Source: Diplonema papillatum
Lineage: Eukaryota; Euglenozoa; Diplonemea; Diplonemida; Diplonemidae
DNA length: 64,000 nucleotides
NCBI GenBank assembly: GCA_030068145.1
Contig: JAPJBO010000109.1
Location: forward strand, 124,001 to 188,000
Direction: 5' to 3'
The translations under genes were made by a program, and so were the position numbers. The notes beneath the pieces are model-generated. The model had not been told where the DNA came from. It searched no databases and saw only the letters and a program-made list of their open reading frames with translations. Shown one piece after another: positions 20,860-31,516 of this stretch (the stretch's first letter is position 1; the number at the start of each line of letters is the position of its first letter).

Positions 20860-22470
20860 CACCACGTACTTGTCATGCGTATGACAAGTACGTTGTACTT
20901 GTCATATGACAAGTACAATGACAAGTACAATCCATGACAAGTAGGTACTTGTCATATGACAAGTACATACTTGTCATATGACAAGTAAGTACTTGTCATA
21001 TGACAAGTACATACTTGTCATATGACAAGTACCTACTTGTCATATGACAGGTTTTGTGAAGGAATTACTCTAGTCTCGCATACAATTGGCTGAGAAAAGT
21101 ATGGTATATAACCCAATACTCGCAAAAAGTATTGATTCAAGCGACAACTGACCGATCAAGCTCTGTGGCAGAAGAAACAAAGACGGAAAGCTCTCCCAGT
21201 CCCTGCACCTAGGTCCCAAAGGGGTTTGTGCGAGATCTGCGGTGCAAATGGAAGAAAGGAATTGCGTGTCTACAGGCAAGCTTTTATCAAGGGCTAGTTC
21301 ACCCGAGGATCCCATAAAGATAGTGGCACCACGAAACGAGGAAAGAACGGAAGATGTGTTTCCGTTCCCTTCGAGAACAAAAGGTTGGAGGCACAGAGGA
21401 CAGGTTTTCTTATCAGCTTCTTTGGATGCACATACAGTAAGTGTTGCCTAAAGCCAAGTGTCCCGACATGCTTTTGCAGAACGGGCAGTTCTGCTTGACT
21501 CGCGTGTATGGAGGCCGATGGTAGGCGTCATATTGTGCATACAAACCCCTGATGCTGGAAAAGCCATTCTTTCGGCACATGCAACAAAAGACTGCTTCCT
21601 CGGTACTGTCCTCTGCTTCAGCAAACACGCCACGGTGTGTCCCTGTTTCCCTACAAACACACGCCTTCAGATCGCCCCCTCGTCTTGCGGGCTACCAAAA
21701 TACTTCTGGCCCCACCCTGTCTTTTTGCCGCTGTGCTCACTAAAGCCCACGTTGCGAAGTCGAGTCCAACTTTTGGGTGGCCTGGTCGTTAGCACGAGCA
21801 ATACACTTACACAAGTGTATTGCGTCGTTCGTCAGAACTTCTGGAACTGGTGGAATAGGCGGCGGACGGAGAGGTTTCAGTTGAAAATCAACATGTTTGG
21901 TCTGGAGTTCGAAGGATAGCATGTCGCGTCGAATGTTTGTCGGGAAGTGTGGGATGCCCATCGCTTCCCATGTCGCGGACTTCTTGTTCTCGTTTTTGTC
22001 TTGTCCAGGTGTGCGGGTTTGCGCTTATGGTGAGGGGCGTGTGGTTGTTGCCTGCAAGCAGGGTTTGGTTGGCCGGACACGGCAGTTGATCTGTCTGTGT
22101 CCAATTCCTTTCTTCCATTTCGCACCGCAGAACATAGCCATCTCGCGCAAACTCCTTTGGGACCCAGGTGCAGGGACTGGGAGAGCTTTCCGTCTTTGTT
22201 TCTTCTGTCACAGAGCTTGATCCGTCAGTTGTCGCTCGAATTAATACCGTTTGCGAGTATTGGGTTGTATACCATACTTTTCTCAGCCAATTGTATGCGA
22301 GAGTAGAGTAATTCCTTCACAAAACTTGTCATATGACGAGTAAGTACTTGTCATATGACAAGTAAATACTTGTCATATGACAAGTATGTACTTGTCATAT
22401 GACAAGTACATGCTTGTCATAGTACTTGTCATAATATGACAAGTACATGTACTTGTCATATTAAAGTGGA
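20860..22470. mobile_element. Palindrome-ended transposon-like element 'E2'
   Basis: Both ends carry arrays of ACTTGTCATATGACAAGT, a near-perfect palindrome (20868-21052 and 22325-22460). Inside them the next 200 or more bases are inverted copies of each other (21061-21262 and 22098-22320; for example CAATTGGCTGAGAAAAGTAT facing ATACTTTTCTCAGCCAATTG). The unique middle holds a broken zinc-finger gene. The left tip reads CACCACGTACTTGTCA, which partly matches the CACGGTG ends of related elements. A clear target duplication is not visible. Confidence 0.8.
21413..21660 (-). pseudogene. Frameshifted C2H2 zinc-finger relic inside E2
   Basis: One frame reads IRGLYAQYDAYHRPPYTR and CPFCKSMSGHLALG. 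Shifted frames then supply RQHLLYVHPKKL and DKKTCPLCLQPF. Together they match the order of motifs in the intact ORF at 17284-17712, so the gene was alike but is now broken by at least two frameshifts. Confidence 0.6.
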
Positions 22471-22950
22471 TGTCATGTTGAAGTGGATGTTGCTGGTAGC
22501 ATTGAAGCTACTCTTGAAACAATGGAACAGGACGAGTTTGCACTAAGATACAGAGTGCGGCACCGCCATGCAATGTGATCAAGTGACCTGACTCTCCTGG
22601 GATAACTGATTCAACGACGCTATGACTCTGTCCTTCATGAGCACTTGCTGCGCGCCTTCGAGCCGGGTGGCCTGGAGCATCTTTGCTTAAGTATTTCCTA
22701 CAAAGCAGGTGCTCTGACAGCTCATACAACAGAAGAAAAGGGGAAGTAAAGTTTTCGTTGACCGCACTCACCAGAACACACATCCTTTGACCATTCAGCC
22801 GTGGGTACGACAATCGTTGGCGTCTCCGTTGGCACGGCGGGAAGTAGATGACAGCGCGGCTGTTAAATTGTCAAGCAGGAGGGAGGAAAGGAAGGAAGGT
22901 AGTACTTTTAGTAATACTTGATGAAAGTGTTGTCTCAAGGTCCCGCGTTG
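22471..22950. other. 3' flank of the astacin-PLAT gene, unassigned
   Basis: This is the sequence downstream of the stop codon of the astacin-PLAT gene at 22951. A minus-strand frame (22508-22813) is open but shows no domain. A poly(A) signal is not obvious. The block TTTCCTACAAAGCAGGTGC near 22695 also occurs near 24988 in intron 2. Confidence 0.35.
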
Positions 22951-24260
22951 CTACGACACGGTCCGCGTGTAAGTGCCCTCCTCGATCCACGTGTTGAAGG
23001 TGGCGCGTTTGCTGTTGACTGTAATGTAGCTCAGGTCCCAATCCGACCCGGCATACTTCCCGTCGCTCCTCACCTGCAGGCTCACGATGTTGCCGACGTC
23101 GCGGTTACTGAAGGTGAGACGATCCGTGTCGCCGTTCTCGAAGGCGTCTCCCGACAGCAGCGGGTTGAGTTTGACGGCGTTCGTCGTGCTCCGGTCGCCG
23201 ATGATGGTCAGCCAGATGTTGGAGTCGGTGCCGGCGCCACTCCGCGTGCCAGTCTTCACCACGACGTCGTACGTCTTCCAATCGCAACTTCCGAGCACGG
23301 CCTGCGTGTACGTGCCCTCCTCGATCCACCTGCGGAAGCAGACGAGGTCGTTGTTGACTTGAATGGAGTCCAGGTCCCAATCGGACCCGGCATACAAGCC
23401 GTCGCTCTCCACCGTCAGGCTCACGATGTTGCCGACGTCGCGGTTGCTGAAGGTGAGACGATCCGTGTCGCCGTTCTCGAAGACGTTTCCCGACAGCAGT
23501 TGGTTGAGTTCGACGGCGTTGGTCGTGCTCTTGTCGCCGATGATGGTCAGCCGGATGTTGGAGTCGGTGCCGGCGCCACTCAGCGTGCCGGTCTTCACCA
23601 CGACGTCGTACGTCTTCAGTACGCAACTTCCGGCCACGGCCTGCGTGTACGTGCCCTCCTCGATCCACCTGAGGAAGCAGGCGCGCACTGAGTTGACTTC
23701 GATGTAGTCCAAGTACCAAGCCGGCGCGGCATACATGCCGTCGCTCTTCACTTTCAGGCTTGAGATGGTGCCGACGTCGCGGCCGTCGAAAGAGATAACG
23801 TCCGTGTCGCCGTTCTCGAAGGCGTTTCCCGACAGCCGCGGGTTGAGTAAAACAGCGCGGGTCTCCCCCTGCGAGCCGACGACGGTCAGCCAGATGTTCG
23901 AGTCGGTGCCGGCGCCGCTCAGCGTGCCGGTCTTCACCGTGGCGGAGTACCTCTTACTCTTGGTGAAGCCGGCGAAGAACTGTAAGGAGTCCGACACCAG
24001 CCAGCGGTCGAACACCGCGATTCGGTCCCCGATCATGAGATACTCAGCGTACCAGTCGTTCCCATTCAACAGGCTGATGCTCGCGCTTTGGATGGTTTCA
24101 GGTGGCGCCTTCGATAAGACGACCACGGTCGTGATGTCGCCTGTGCCAGGCGAGTCCAGGAGCGCATCACCCCCTCCTGCGCCGTACAGGACGATGGCAA
24201 CCTTGCCGTTAGTCCCCGCGTTGCTCATGTGTCCGGTCTTCACATCGACGTTCGTAGGCG
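22951..24260 (-). CDS. Astacin-PLAT protein, exon 3: four PLAT/LH2 domains and the stop
   Basis: This exon encodes 436 codons including the TAG at 22951. It starts after the acceptor CATCACCCTCAG. Four consecutive PLAT (lipoxygenase-homology 2) domains are visible. Each opens with VKTG-x-x-SGAGTDSN or a close variant (VKTGHMSNAGTNGK, VKTGTLSGAGTDSN, VKTGTLSGAGTDSN, VKTGTRSGAGTDSN). Domains 2-4 each contain DVG-x-I-x-SL-x-V-x-SDG-x-Y and end near RWIEEGTYTQAV-type sequence. They are so alike that recent internal duplication is likely. PLAT domains bind membranes, lipids or proteins and would anchor or target the attached protease. The entry phase (two bases) matches exon 2. Confidence 0.9.
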
Positions 24261-24830
24261 CTGAGGGTGATGCACGGTACTTGCAATGTATCTGAGCAGA
24301 CCTCGTTCGTTAACGCTGGGGGTGATGCAAGGTACTCGTATCTCTACAATGTATCTGAGCAGACCTCGTTCGTAAACGCTGGGGGTGATGCAAGGTATTC
24401 GTATCTCTACAATGTCTGAGCAGACCTCGTTCGTAAACGCTGGGGGTGATGCAAGGTACTCGTATCTCTACAATGTATCTGAGCAGACGTCGTTCGTAAA
24501 CGCTGAGGGTGATGCAAGGTACTCGTATCTACAATGTAGCTGAGCAGACCTCGTTCGTAAACGCTGAGGGTGATGCAAGGTACTCGTATCTCTACAATGT
24601 ATCTGAGCAGACCTCGTTTGTAAACGCTGAGGGTGATGCAAGGTACTCGTATCTCTGCAATGTAGCTGAGCAGACCTCGTTCATAAACGCTGGGGGTGAT
24701 GCAAGGTACTCGTATCTCTACAATGTATCTGAGCAGACCTCGTTCGTAAACGCTGAGGGTGATACAAGGTACTCGTATCTCTAGTGTGTCTGAGCAGACC
24801 CGGTTTGTAAGCGGAGGATAATGCAAAATA
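24261..24830 (-). repeat. 63-bp minisatellite built from the intron-2 splice acceptor
   Basis: About nine units of roughly 55-63 bp each contain CTTGCATCACCCTCAG, the same sequence that forms the functional acceptor at 24261-24275. In each unit it is followed by CGTTTACGAACGAGG, which resembles the first exon bases CGCCTACGAACGTCG. The whole intron-exon junction has therefore been tandemly copied back into the intron, giving many decoy acceptors upstream of the used one. Confidence 0.85.
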
Positions 24831-25108
24831 CTCGAGGGACTGCCTTTTGCTCATTTCGAAGGAGGCTAGAGGGGGAGAAAACAATACAACTACAAAGTGG
24901 GTCTTTTTGTTGAACGCCTACGCCCGCCACTAAACCCAGATTTACTTACATTTACCTCCTTTGATCTATCGCAACTGGCAGTCTCCTCAAGCATTTCCTA
25001 CGAAGCAGGTGCCTATACAACAAAGGTATCTCGTCTCTCTCCCCTCCGACCTTTGCTTTCTCATCCTTGCTCGTGATCCCTTTCTAGAGGCTTGGGACAA
25101 GAACACAC

Positions 25109-25744
25109 CTGGTACAATTTTGACGGTCGTGCTGCACGTCGTGCTAATCGACGCATTCGTGGCGGCGGTGAAAGTGGCGGCCACGGTGTAAACCTTGTCC
25201 ATGTCGAGGAAAGAAGGTTGGAACAACACCCTTCTGGAAGAGCTGTCGTCCATCACGGTGCCCGGAGGAAACGTCGTGGAAGACTCTGGTGTCGTGGTAA
25301 GAGAGTAATCGACGTACACAGACTGACCGGCCGTCCACTCAACATTGAACTGGCACAGGTATTCCTGGTACGGGTCGACCTCATTCGCCTCAAGCTCGTC
25401 TTTGTTAGTCATGCACACAGGGGCTGCAAACACGGCAGAGCATCCGTTGTACATGAAGTCAAGCGTAGCGATGTCACCCGCCGACAAACCGCTTCGCTGT
25501 CCGATGGGCTGCGGGGATATGATAGCCTGTTCCCCGTTGGTGCTGAAGTCATAGTTGCCGTAATGCATGAGGCTCCCGTAATCATACTTGCCCAGGTCGC
25601 GGTCGGACGCATCCATCTTGGCAAAATTGTGCCTAAAGGCGGGGGCGACGTTGTTTTCGCGGACGGTGACAAACTCGTCTCTGTCGAACCTCACCTGCTC
25701 GTGCTTAACGCCAAGGCTGTGATAGATTTCGTGCACCACGATAC
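25109..25744 (-). CDS. Astacin-PLAT protein, exon 2: catalytic half of the protease
   Basis: Acceptor CCACACAG and donor ACCAG/GTGTGT bound 636 bases. The exon starts with two bases that complete the split glycine codon of exon 1. It reads IVVHEIYHSLGVKHEQ, the astacin zinc site HExxHxxGxxHEQ, then VRFDRDEF. The Met-turn motif SLMHYGNYDFS follows about 50 residues later. Both are diagnostic of peptidase family M12A. A linker domain with a few cysteines (APVCMTNKDELEANE to CSTTVKIVP) leads into the PLAT domains. Frames past the donor belong to intron 2. Confidence 0.92.
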
Positions 25745-25999
25745 CTGTGTGGAGTTGATCCGCATTCCATTCAGTTGGCCAACATCGAGAGACTCATCGT
25801 TTTTCCAAGATCCGCATCACTACCGGTGGGTCCGCTCCGTGGGCGGCATTTTTGGCATACCCAAACCCTACACTGGTGAAAATCGGCTGTTTTTGCGATG
25901 TCTGCCGGTAAAGTAATATGTGTCGTCTGCCGAAGCAGCCGGAGACAGCAGGCGCAGGGGGCAGGTCTTGCTTTACTTTTCTCTTCATCATGTCATCAT

Positions 26000-26175
26000 G
26001 GAGACCCCCGGCAACCCGACTGTCCAATCACGGTCGAGAAAGCTGTGCGCCTATTGTGATGTGGTGGTTGACCAGGCCCCCACGAAGCCTTATACACAAC
26101 ACGGCTACAACACGAGGATGCAGCAGGCCGAGTTTGGGCCCTGTTCTTCTTCTTTTTCACCTGGTATGTCTTGAG
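26000..26175 (+). CDS. Small ORF with a Cys-x2-Cys motif, uncertain
   Basis: An ATG at about 26000 opens METPGNPTVQSRSRKLCAYC, then DVVVDQAPTKPYTQHGY. The CAYC and the downstream His could be part of a zinc finger. The end of the frame overlaps the shared repeat with GGCCGAGTTTGGGCCCT. It lies in intron 1 of the astacin gene on the opposite strand. I do not recognise it, and it may be a fragment. Confidence 0.25.
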
Positions 26176-26394
26176 TTAGGGATCTCCATGTGAAGCACGG
26201 ACATGGAAACTGTGACAGTGACGTGATCTTCAGTTTGGTGTTGGTTCGCTCATTGCTCAGGCTTACATTTTTGGAACACATTGCAATGTCTCGCGCAGCC
26301 TGCTTAGGTGCATTCAGCAATCAGGCCATTGGCTGCTAAGCACCCCCCCGACCGGTCGATTTGCCACGGGCTGCACCCGCCGAAATTGAAGCTG

Positions 26395-27086
26395 GAAGGG
26401 TGCTGCTCCAACCACCACGAGGACGGGGACGGGCTTGCGGTGAAGATGTGCACGAAGCATCATCGCATGACAGCGTGCTATACGTGCACGTCGGTGACGG
26501 CGTGCTACAAAAACTCGCGTGCCGACGTGCGATACGTGCATGCGGTACGAGGACGTGCTGTGCCGCAGGCTGCGGTGCCGCAGGCCCAGGCAGTGCTGCA
26601 AGCGGGCACCACGGAGCACGGCCAGCGGTAAAGCGAGGGCGGGCGAGCGCGTGCGCCTCGAAGGTGCCGGAGCCGAAGCCGCGGCCACAGGGCCCACAAC
26701 CAACGGATCGGACGCCGCCACCGAACGGTGAACGTGCAAAAGGGACGGACAGCGCCTGCTTGCAGCGGAAGCGCGGACGCGACGAAGAGCAAGCAGGTGG
26801 GAGCGCTCGCAAGAAGCCGACGCCGCAGCAGCCGCCTCTGAACGAGAAGCGCACCCCAAAACAGGACAGCCCACAAGCCGAGCCGAAGCCGAGCCGCGAA
26901 GACGAGCAGGCTAAGGAGTCGAGATCTCGGCCGCGGAAACAACCTGCGAGGGAGAAAAGGAAGTGCGCCGAATCATCTGATTCCTCGTCATCAAACTGCA
27001 CATCGGACGTGAAGCGCGCACCGGAGACAAACAGTACGCGGGGCAAGAAGCGACCGAAGCAAGACACGACGCGTGCAAAGAGGTAG
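26395..27086 (+). pseudogene. Frameshifted Cys/His-rich and basic-tail gene
   Basis: Three overlapping plus-strand frames each give part of one protein. The first reads CCSNHHEDGDGLAVKMCTKH and ACYTCTSVTACYKN. The second gives MPTCDTCMRYEDVL and QCCKRAP. The third is a long basic, disordered tail ending in RGKKRPKQDTTRAKR. The first two match the C-x2-H...C-x2-C...CC module order of the ORF at 28507-29535. Two frameshifts make it a probable pseudogene; unusual splicing is the alternative. Confidence 0.5.
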
Positions 27087-28361
27087 TCTGTAGCCGGCTT
27101 CGACACAGATTGTTGCTGCATAACAAGTTCAAACTATAGTTACTAGTAGTTACTAGTCAATAGTAGTAGAGTGGTCCAGCAGCGGCTGCAAAAACTTGCC
27201 GCGACACTTGTCAAAGTAAAGAGAATGAAACTGTCTACACGGTGGACCGGTCATGGTCATGACCGCATGTTTGACCGGTCAGTTTTTGACCGGTCAGCTG
27301 AGAAAGTTATGCGGTCATTGACCGCACCCTTGCGGTCAATGACCGCAACATTGCGGTCAATGACCGCAATGTTGCGGTCATTGAACGCATCCTGTGGTAA
27401 GCCACAAGGATTCCTGCCTTTTTGGGTTGAAAATCACCCGGTCTCGGTCTCTCTCTTTTCTGGTAAACGTGCTTCTGCGTTTCGGGGGTCAGAAACGCTG
27501 GTTGGAGAAAAGGTATGTTGGGTGTCACCTACAGGCCTTTTTTGTGGGATTTCTGAGGTCACAATCACACGGTGTGCTCCAGCACCGGGTGAACTGTGCA
27601 GTCCATTTTGCGGGTGTCACACCTGCACCTGTGTAAAGTTTAGATGGCTTCGAAGTTGTAGACGTTGGAGTGCCGCGGTCTTGACCAGGACTCGTCTGGC
27701 CGCTCGCGCTCCGATCTGTGCCAAGCAGTCGGGGCGCGAGCGGAGGCACCAAATTTATGGCCTCATACGTCAAGAACCTTGTGCGCCCTGGACGCCCGCA
27801 TACTCGAGGTTCTAAGCAGCGCCAGAAACTCGCCCAGAATCTGCGGAGCAGCGCCGTGGTCATGGACGGCATCGAAGATCGTCCTGAACTCCTTCACGCC
27901 CGGCGGCTTCGCCCGCCGTGGGTCCGGCGACTCCTCCTGAGGACAGCCATCATCCTACTCACGCTCTTTCATTGAGCGGGTCGTCGAGGACACACGCCGC
28001 CGCTTTGTTCTCCGCCAGCACGGACGCCATGATGTTTAGGGGCACCCCATAGGCCCATTGTCGCCCATCAGCAACAGGCGACCACCGCCACCGTAGGGCC
28101 CGACGCCCATGCCTCGACACTTGGGCCTGTAGTCCGTGGCTCTCGGAGCAGGGAGCCCCGGGGCTGGTCGGTGCCCGGGGCTCAGCCCCGGAGCGCTCCA
28201 GGAGCCCGACAGGGACGGGCATAGAACACACTTTCTACTGTTTTCCAGGTAGATCCGTTCCCAGCCGCGAGCGAGGCGACTCCTCGACTCGTCTGTGGGA
28301 GAGCGGCAGAAGAGGATAAAGGCCTCCCAGAGCTTGTATATCCCAGCACCTTTCTTTCTTC

Positions 28362-28520
28362 CAGTTCACTTTGGTCGTCAACGCAAACCCGTCAACGCTC
28401 CGAATCTTCATCGACGGGTGAAGATCAGAGCCAAAGGGGACAACTTTATCGGTCTCAGGGGTGAACACCGACGACCCCCTGCAGATGGCGCAGTACATGG
28501 CGCAGCTTGGGTGCGGCGGC
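28362..28520 (+). other. Possible small exons upstream of the Cys/His-rich ORF
   Basis: A strong plus-strand acceptor (CTTTCTTTCTTCCAG) precedes a frame reading FTLVVNANPSTLRIFIDG, then a donor-like GTGAAG. A second AG (CGGTCTCAG) precedes NTDDPLQMAQYMAQLG. These look protein-like and could be 5' exons of the gene at 28507-29535. The minus strand is also open here, so the call is weak. Confidence 0.25.
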
Positions 28521-29535
28521 CATCACTCGGACGGTGTTAGCGAGTTTTCAGATTTTTCTGGACTCGGTGCCGTCGCCGCCAAAGAACCTGGCAGACCAGA
28601 TCACTGCCTGGGGAGCTTGGCCGACGGCCGCCGCCCAGGCTTTGATGTGGGCAAGGGGCGGTACGGACTCGTTGCCGCTCCTCTATCCGCATCGTGCTGC
28701 GGCACCTCGATGGGATCTCGGGCCCGAACTTCCTGCTTTTCCCGGGCCACGAGTACCAACAACTGCTCGGGACCTGAAGTCCTATTTCTTCCAATTCCCA
28801 GTAGGACGGCCGACGCCGGGGAGCCCAACGGGCTACGAGATGAGGCCAATTTTCCGCGGCGGCGAGGAGACGATGGGAGTCTTGGAGACGCAGCTGAAGG
28901 CGAGCGGTGAGGCGTGGGGGATGGACCTTTTCCCGACGCACGGAAGAGAGAGGGCGGAGCGTGCAGCGAGATGGACGGCCTTCGACGACACCACGGAGAA
29001 GAAGAAGGGCAAGAAGTCGGCCGTCGTCGGAGGAGACCCGTGGCTCGTACCGGAAGGGATTCCCGGACACGAAAAGTGGGGTGAGCGGAAAATGTGTGCC
29101 GAGCACCGGATGACGCAGTGCACCACATGTAAGACGACAACGGAATGCTGTCGCAACCATCACCACCGATGTCTCGACCATGAGATGCCGACGTGCGACA
29201 GCTGCAAGAAACACGCCGACCTGGGGAGTAGGAGACGCGGGCACTGCTGCAGGGAAGGGCACCACCGGGCGGCCGTGGCGAGAGGAGAAGAATCAACGAC
29301 GAAGAAGAGGAAGGCGGAGCCGGAGGGCCCCGCGTCAGCGCCGAGACAGGCGAAGCGTGAGAACGTGGTGCTCGTTCTGCCGGAAGCAGCGGAAGGCGAG
29401 CGAGGACCCGCAACATCGACATCGACTTCAGCAGCGAAGGTCGGGAAGACGGCGCTTTCTTCGGGCTTCGGACCAGGAGACCCGACGGGGGCGTGGCTCT
29501 GTATTGGTGGCGCCTGGGCAGGTCGTTTTCTATGA
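28507..29535 (+). CDS. Cys/His-rich protein encoded in element E4
   Basis: This open frame has 342 codons. The first 190 residues are of uncertain reality, because other frames here also look protein-like. From about residue 196 comes a clear double module: CAEHRMTQCTTCKTTTECC with RNHHH, then CLDHEMPTCDSCKKH and GHCCREGHH. The spacing of Cys and His suggests zinc binding. A basic, nuclear-localisation-like stretch (KKRKAEPEG) and a Thr/Ser/Ala-rich tail follow. Related modules occur at 11298-11726 and 26395-27086. The family is unknown to me; mobile-element cargo is the likeliest role. Confidence 0.5.
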   Translation: MGAAAITRTVLASFQIFLDSVPSPPKNLADQITAWGAWPTAAAQALMWARGGTDSLPLLYPHRAAAPRWDLGPELPAFPGPRVPTTARDLKSYFFQFPVGRPTPGSPTGYEMRPIFRGGEETMGVLETQLKASGEAWGMDLFPTHGRERAERAARWTAFDDTTEKKKGKKSAVVGGDPWLVPEGIPGHEKWGERKMCAEHRMTQCTTCKTTTECCRNHHHRCLDHEMPTCDSCKKHADLGSRRRGHCCREGHHRAAVARGEESTTKKRKAEPEGPASAPRQAKRENVVLVLPEAAEGERGPATSTSTSAAKVGKTALSSGFGPGDPTGAWLCIGGAWAGRFL

Positions 29536-29702
29536 TTGCGCAGGACTCTGATTTTGTCATCACGGAGCTTGCCGGGGACGACAGGATAGTCTGGTACGAA
29601 GACTGGGCCCTCGTCGGTGCCTGTCCGGACGCGCTTCGCGCTGTGCGCAACCGGGTCCTGCAGCGTGCCCGTATGGTGCGCATGATGGTCAAGGACGAGT
29701 AG
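29520..29702 (+). CDS. Possible C-terminal continuation of the Cys/His-rich gene
   Basis: In a shifted frame just after the previous ORF, a frame reads DSDFVITELAGDDRIVWYED and then PDALRAVRNRVLQRARMVRM before a stop. The composition is that of a folded protein. Either a frameshift or a small intron separates it from the ORF ending at 29535. No domain is recognised. Confidence 0.3.
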   Translation, partial: RSFSMIAQDSDFVITELAGDDRIVWYEDWALVGACPDALRAVRNRVLQRARMVRMMVKDE

Positions 29703-30221
29703 TCTGTCCTCGAGCAAGGACGAGAAGTCTGTCCTCGAGCCCAGCTCGACGCCGGTTGTCCTGGGAGTCGAGTTTGACTTCGCAGCGAAGAGGTACCGGC
29801 TATAGCAAGGGTGGGTGCAGAAGCCGCACCTCCTCTTTTGCTCTGTCGATTTGACGCAAATGACTCTGCGCGGCGTCTGGAAGTCGTCGAGACCGCCATT
29901 TGAGCGCGGATGGTGACCCTGGCGCACCAGGTCCTGACCGGTTCCCTGGGCTGGGAGTCGCTAGTCCGCGTGAGGGACGATATCGTTCCGTTCCTGCGGG
30001 GGTGAGCCGGCGTCTATCGGACAACCGGTGGGTCGGCTTCGACTCGAAGCTGCACCCTCGTGGAGGCGTGGTCCGATGCCAGCACGCAGGGACGGGCGGG
30101 ACTGGTGGGCTCTCACAGTTGCACACAGGGAGTTGATGCACCACGAAAGTCGAAAAGAGATTTGGGATAGCATGCAAGAATCTGTAGCGATAATCTGCAT
30201 CGCCGGTTCGCACGTGATGTG

Positions 30222-30479
30222 TCACGCTTTCGCCTCTTTAGCCCCCTCGGGCGATGGCCGCGCTTCGATGGGCGTTCTACGCCGTTTTGTTGTCGGCTCC
30301 GACGCAGAGTTCGTCCGCTTCTTCGCTCGCGTGAGTGCCGTCTTCTTGACCCTCGCCGCTGGCTTTAATGTTGATGTTGCGGGTCTCTGATGTTGTTTGT
30401 CTTCTGCTGCTTCAGGTAGCATTCCGGGTGTGCTCTTTGTCGCTTTGACGATACGTGGCGAGCAACGTTTTTCCCTCAT
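30222..30479 (-). pseudogene. Basic-tail relic related to 56101-56463
   Basis: This minus-strand frame is rich in Lys, Arg, Thr and Ala (KKTALTRAKKRTNSASEP, TTKRRRTPIEARPSPEGAKE). The flanking sequence (GATAATCTGCATCGCC and TCGCACGTGATRTGTCA) is shared with 56050-56130. It also resembles the basic tail of the Cys/His-rich gene. Only the C-terminal part seems present. Confidence 0.4.
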
Positions 30480-31190
30480 GTGGAAACCGAGTCAGTAATC
30501 GGTTCCCTCAACCCGCTGACCATGATTGGCGCTGATGCTCGATTCGATTGTACTTACGGTGAGGCAGTTTCTCACTGGCGTTGTGGTGGATGGAAGGTGA
30601 CCTCGCCCAAGCTCGTTTCCCGGGTTAAGGCAGTCACTCAACATTCCCTTGCGCTAGTGATATCAGTTACAAAGACGTGTTCTTACTTTTCCCTTTCTTC
30701 TGGGCAGTTCTCGTCAGACAATACGAAGAGCAGAAATTCCATGGCGATGTGGGCCCCGTAGAGATGTCCCGCAGCACATCTTCTTTGCCGAGCTGACGAC
30801 AGCAAAGTTTGCGACTCCGCTGTCGACAAGTAGAATCTTTGTCGACAACTTGCCTTTGTTTGTGCGCTCGCAGCCTTTGTTCGCACTTTCTCTCGTTGAA
30901 GAGATATTGTGCTATTTGCAAAGGCTGCCTTCCTGTTGAAATCATCTGTTCTCATAGTAGTGGACGCCACACTAATTTTTGTGTACGCCGGACACAACTG
31001 TTTGCGAGACTGGAGGCACTCGTTGCATCGAAGAGTTTGCAAAGGTCGACAGTCAACCTTGGGTTTTACATCGTCTGTTACGATGGAAAGGTGCGTGGCG
31101 TCCCGTGTCTTTCTTCGCACGGGCTCACCGTCGCATCGTTTGAGAGAACTACACAACCAGGCTCGTTGCCAATCAAAACACTGTCAGCTG

Positions 31191-31243
31191 CCCGTGAAAG
31201 TGTCTCACTCCTCTGCGAGGTCGGTCTGAGACGCTTTCACGGG
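31191..31243. other. Strong hairpin near the right end of E4
   Basis: CCCGTGAAAGTGTCTCA and TGAGACGCTTTCACGGG pair over 17 bases with one wobble or mismatch and a 19-base loop. In the plus-strand direction it is followed by TAAAAAGGG. It could be a structured RNA end or a recombination site; its function is not shown. Confidence 0.6.
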
Positions 31244-31516
31244 TAAAAAGGGTGAGCCACTTACACGGGGGGTACGTATAGTTGTTAAGTGCGTACTTCG
31301 AGAATTAGGCCTTGCATGGGTTCACTTTGCTGCCTATTTTACCTTGCAAACTGTCATAAGTACCGGTTATTGACCGCAACCTTGCGGTCAATGACCGCAT
31401 GGGTGCGGTCAATGACCAGTACCCTACCGGTCAATGACCGCAAGGTACCGGTCAACATTATTGCGGTCAGCGTGGTGCGGTCATTGACCGCACCAGCCCT
31501 TGACCGGTCCACCGTG

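Larger units (their letters stand above)
27238..31516. mobile_element. Palindrome-ended transposon-like element 'E4', 4.28 kb
   Basis: The left end reads CACGGTGGACCGGTCA and the right end is its exact inverse. Each end runs into an array of TGCGGTCAATGACCGCA and TGACCGGTCA palindromes (27243-27390 and 31363-31510). TA flanks both outer ends (27236-27237 and 31517-31518), consistent with a two-base target duplication. Inside are the Cys/His-rich ORF on the plus strand, a basic-tail relic on the minus strand, a strong hairpin at 31191-31243 and a copy of repeat family B. No transposase domain is recognisable, so autonomy is unknown. Confidence 0.82.

Noticed and set aside
22918-23691. 257-codon plus-strand ORF
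   Set aside because: It is antisense to the PLAT domains. The repeated pattern comes from the near-identical PLAT coding units.
28680-28770. Metallo-beta-lactamase or glyoxalase II fragment (FLLFPGHEYQQLL in one frame)
   Set aside because: Only one short motif-like stretch is present. Neighbouring frames conflict and no HxHxDH site is visible.
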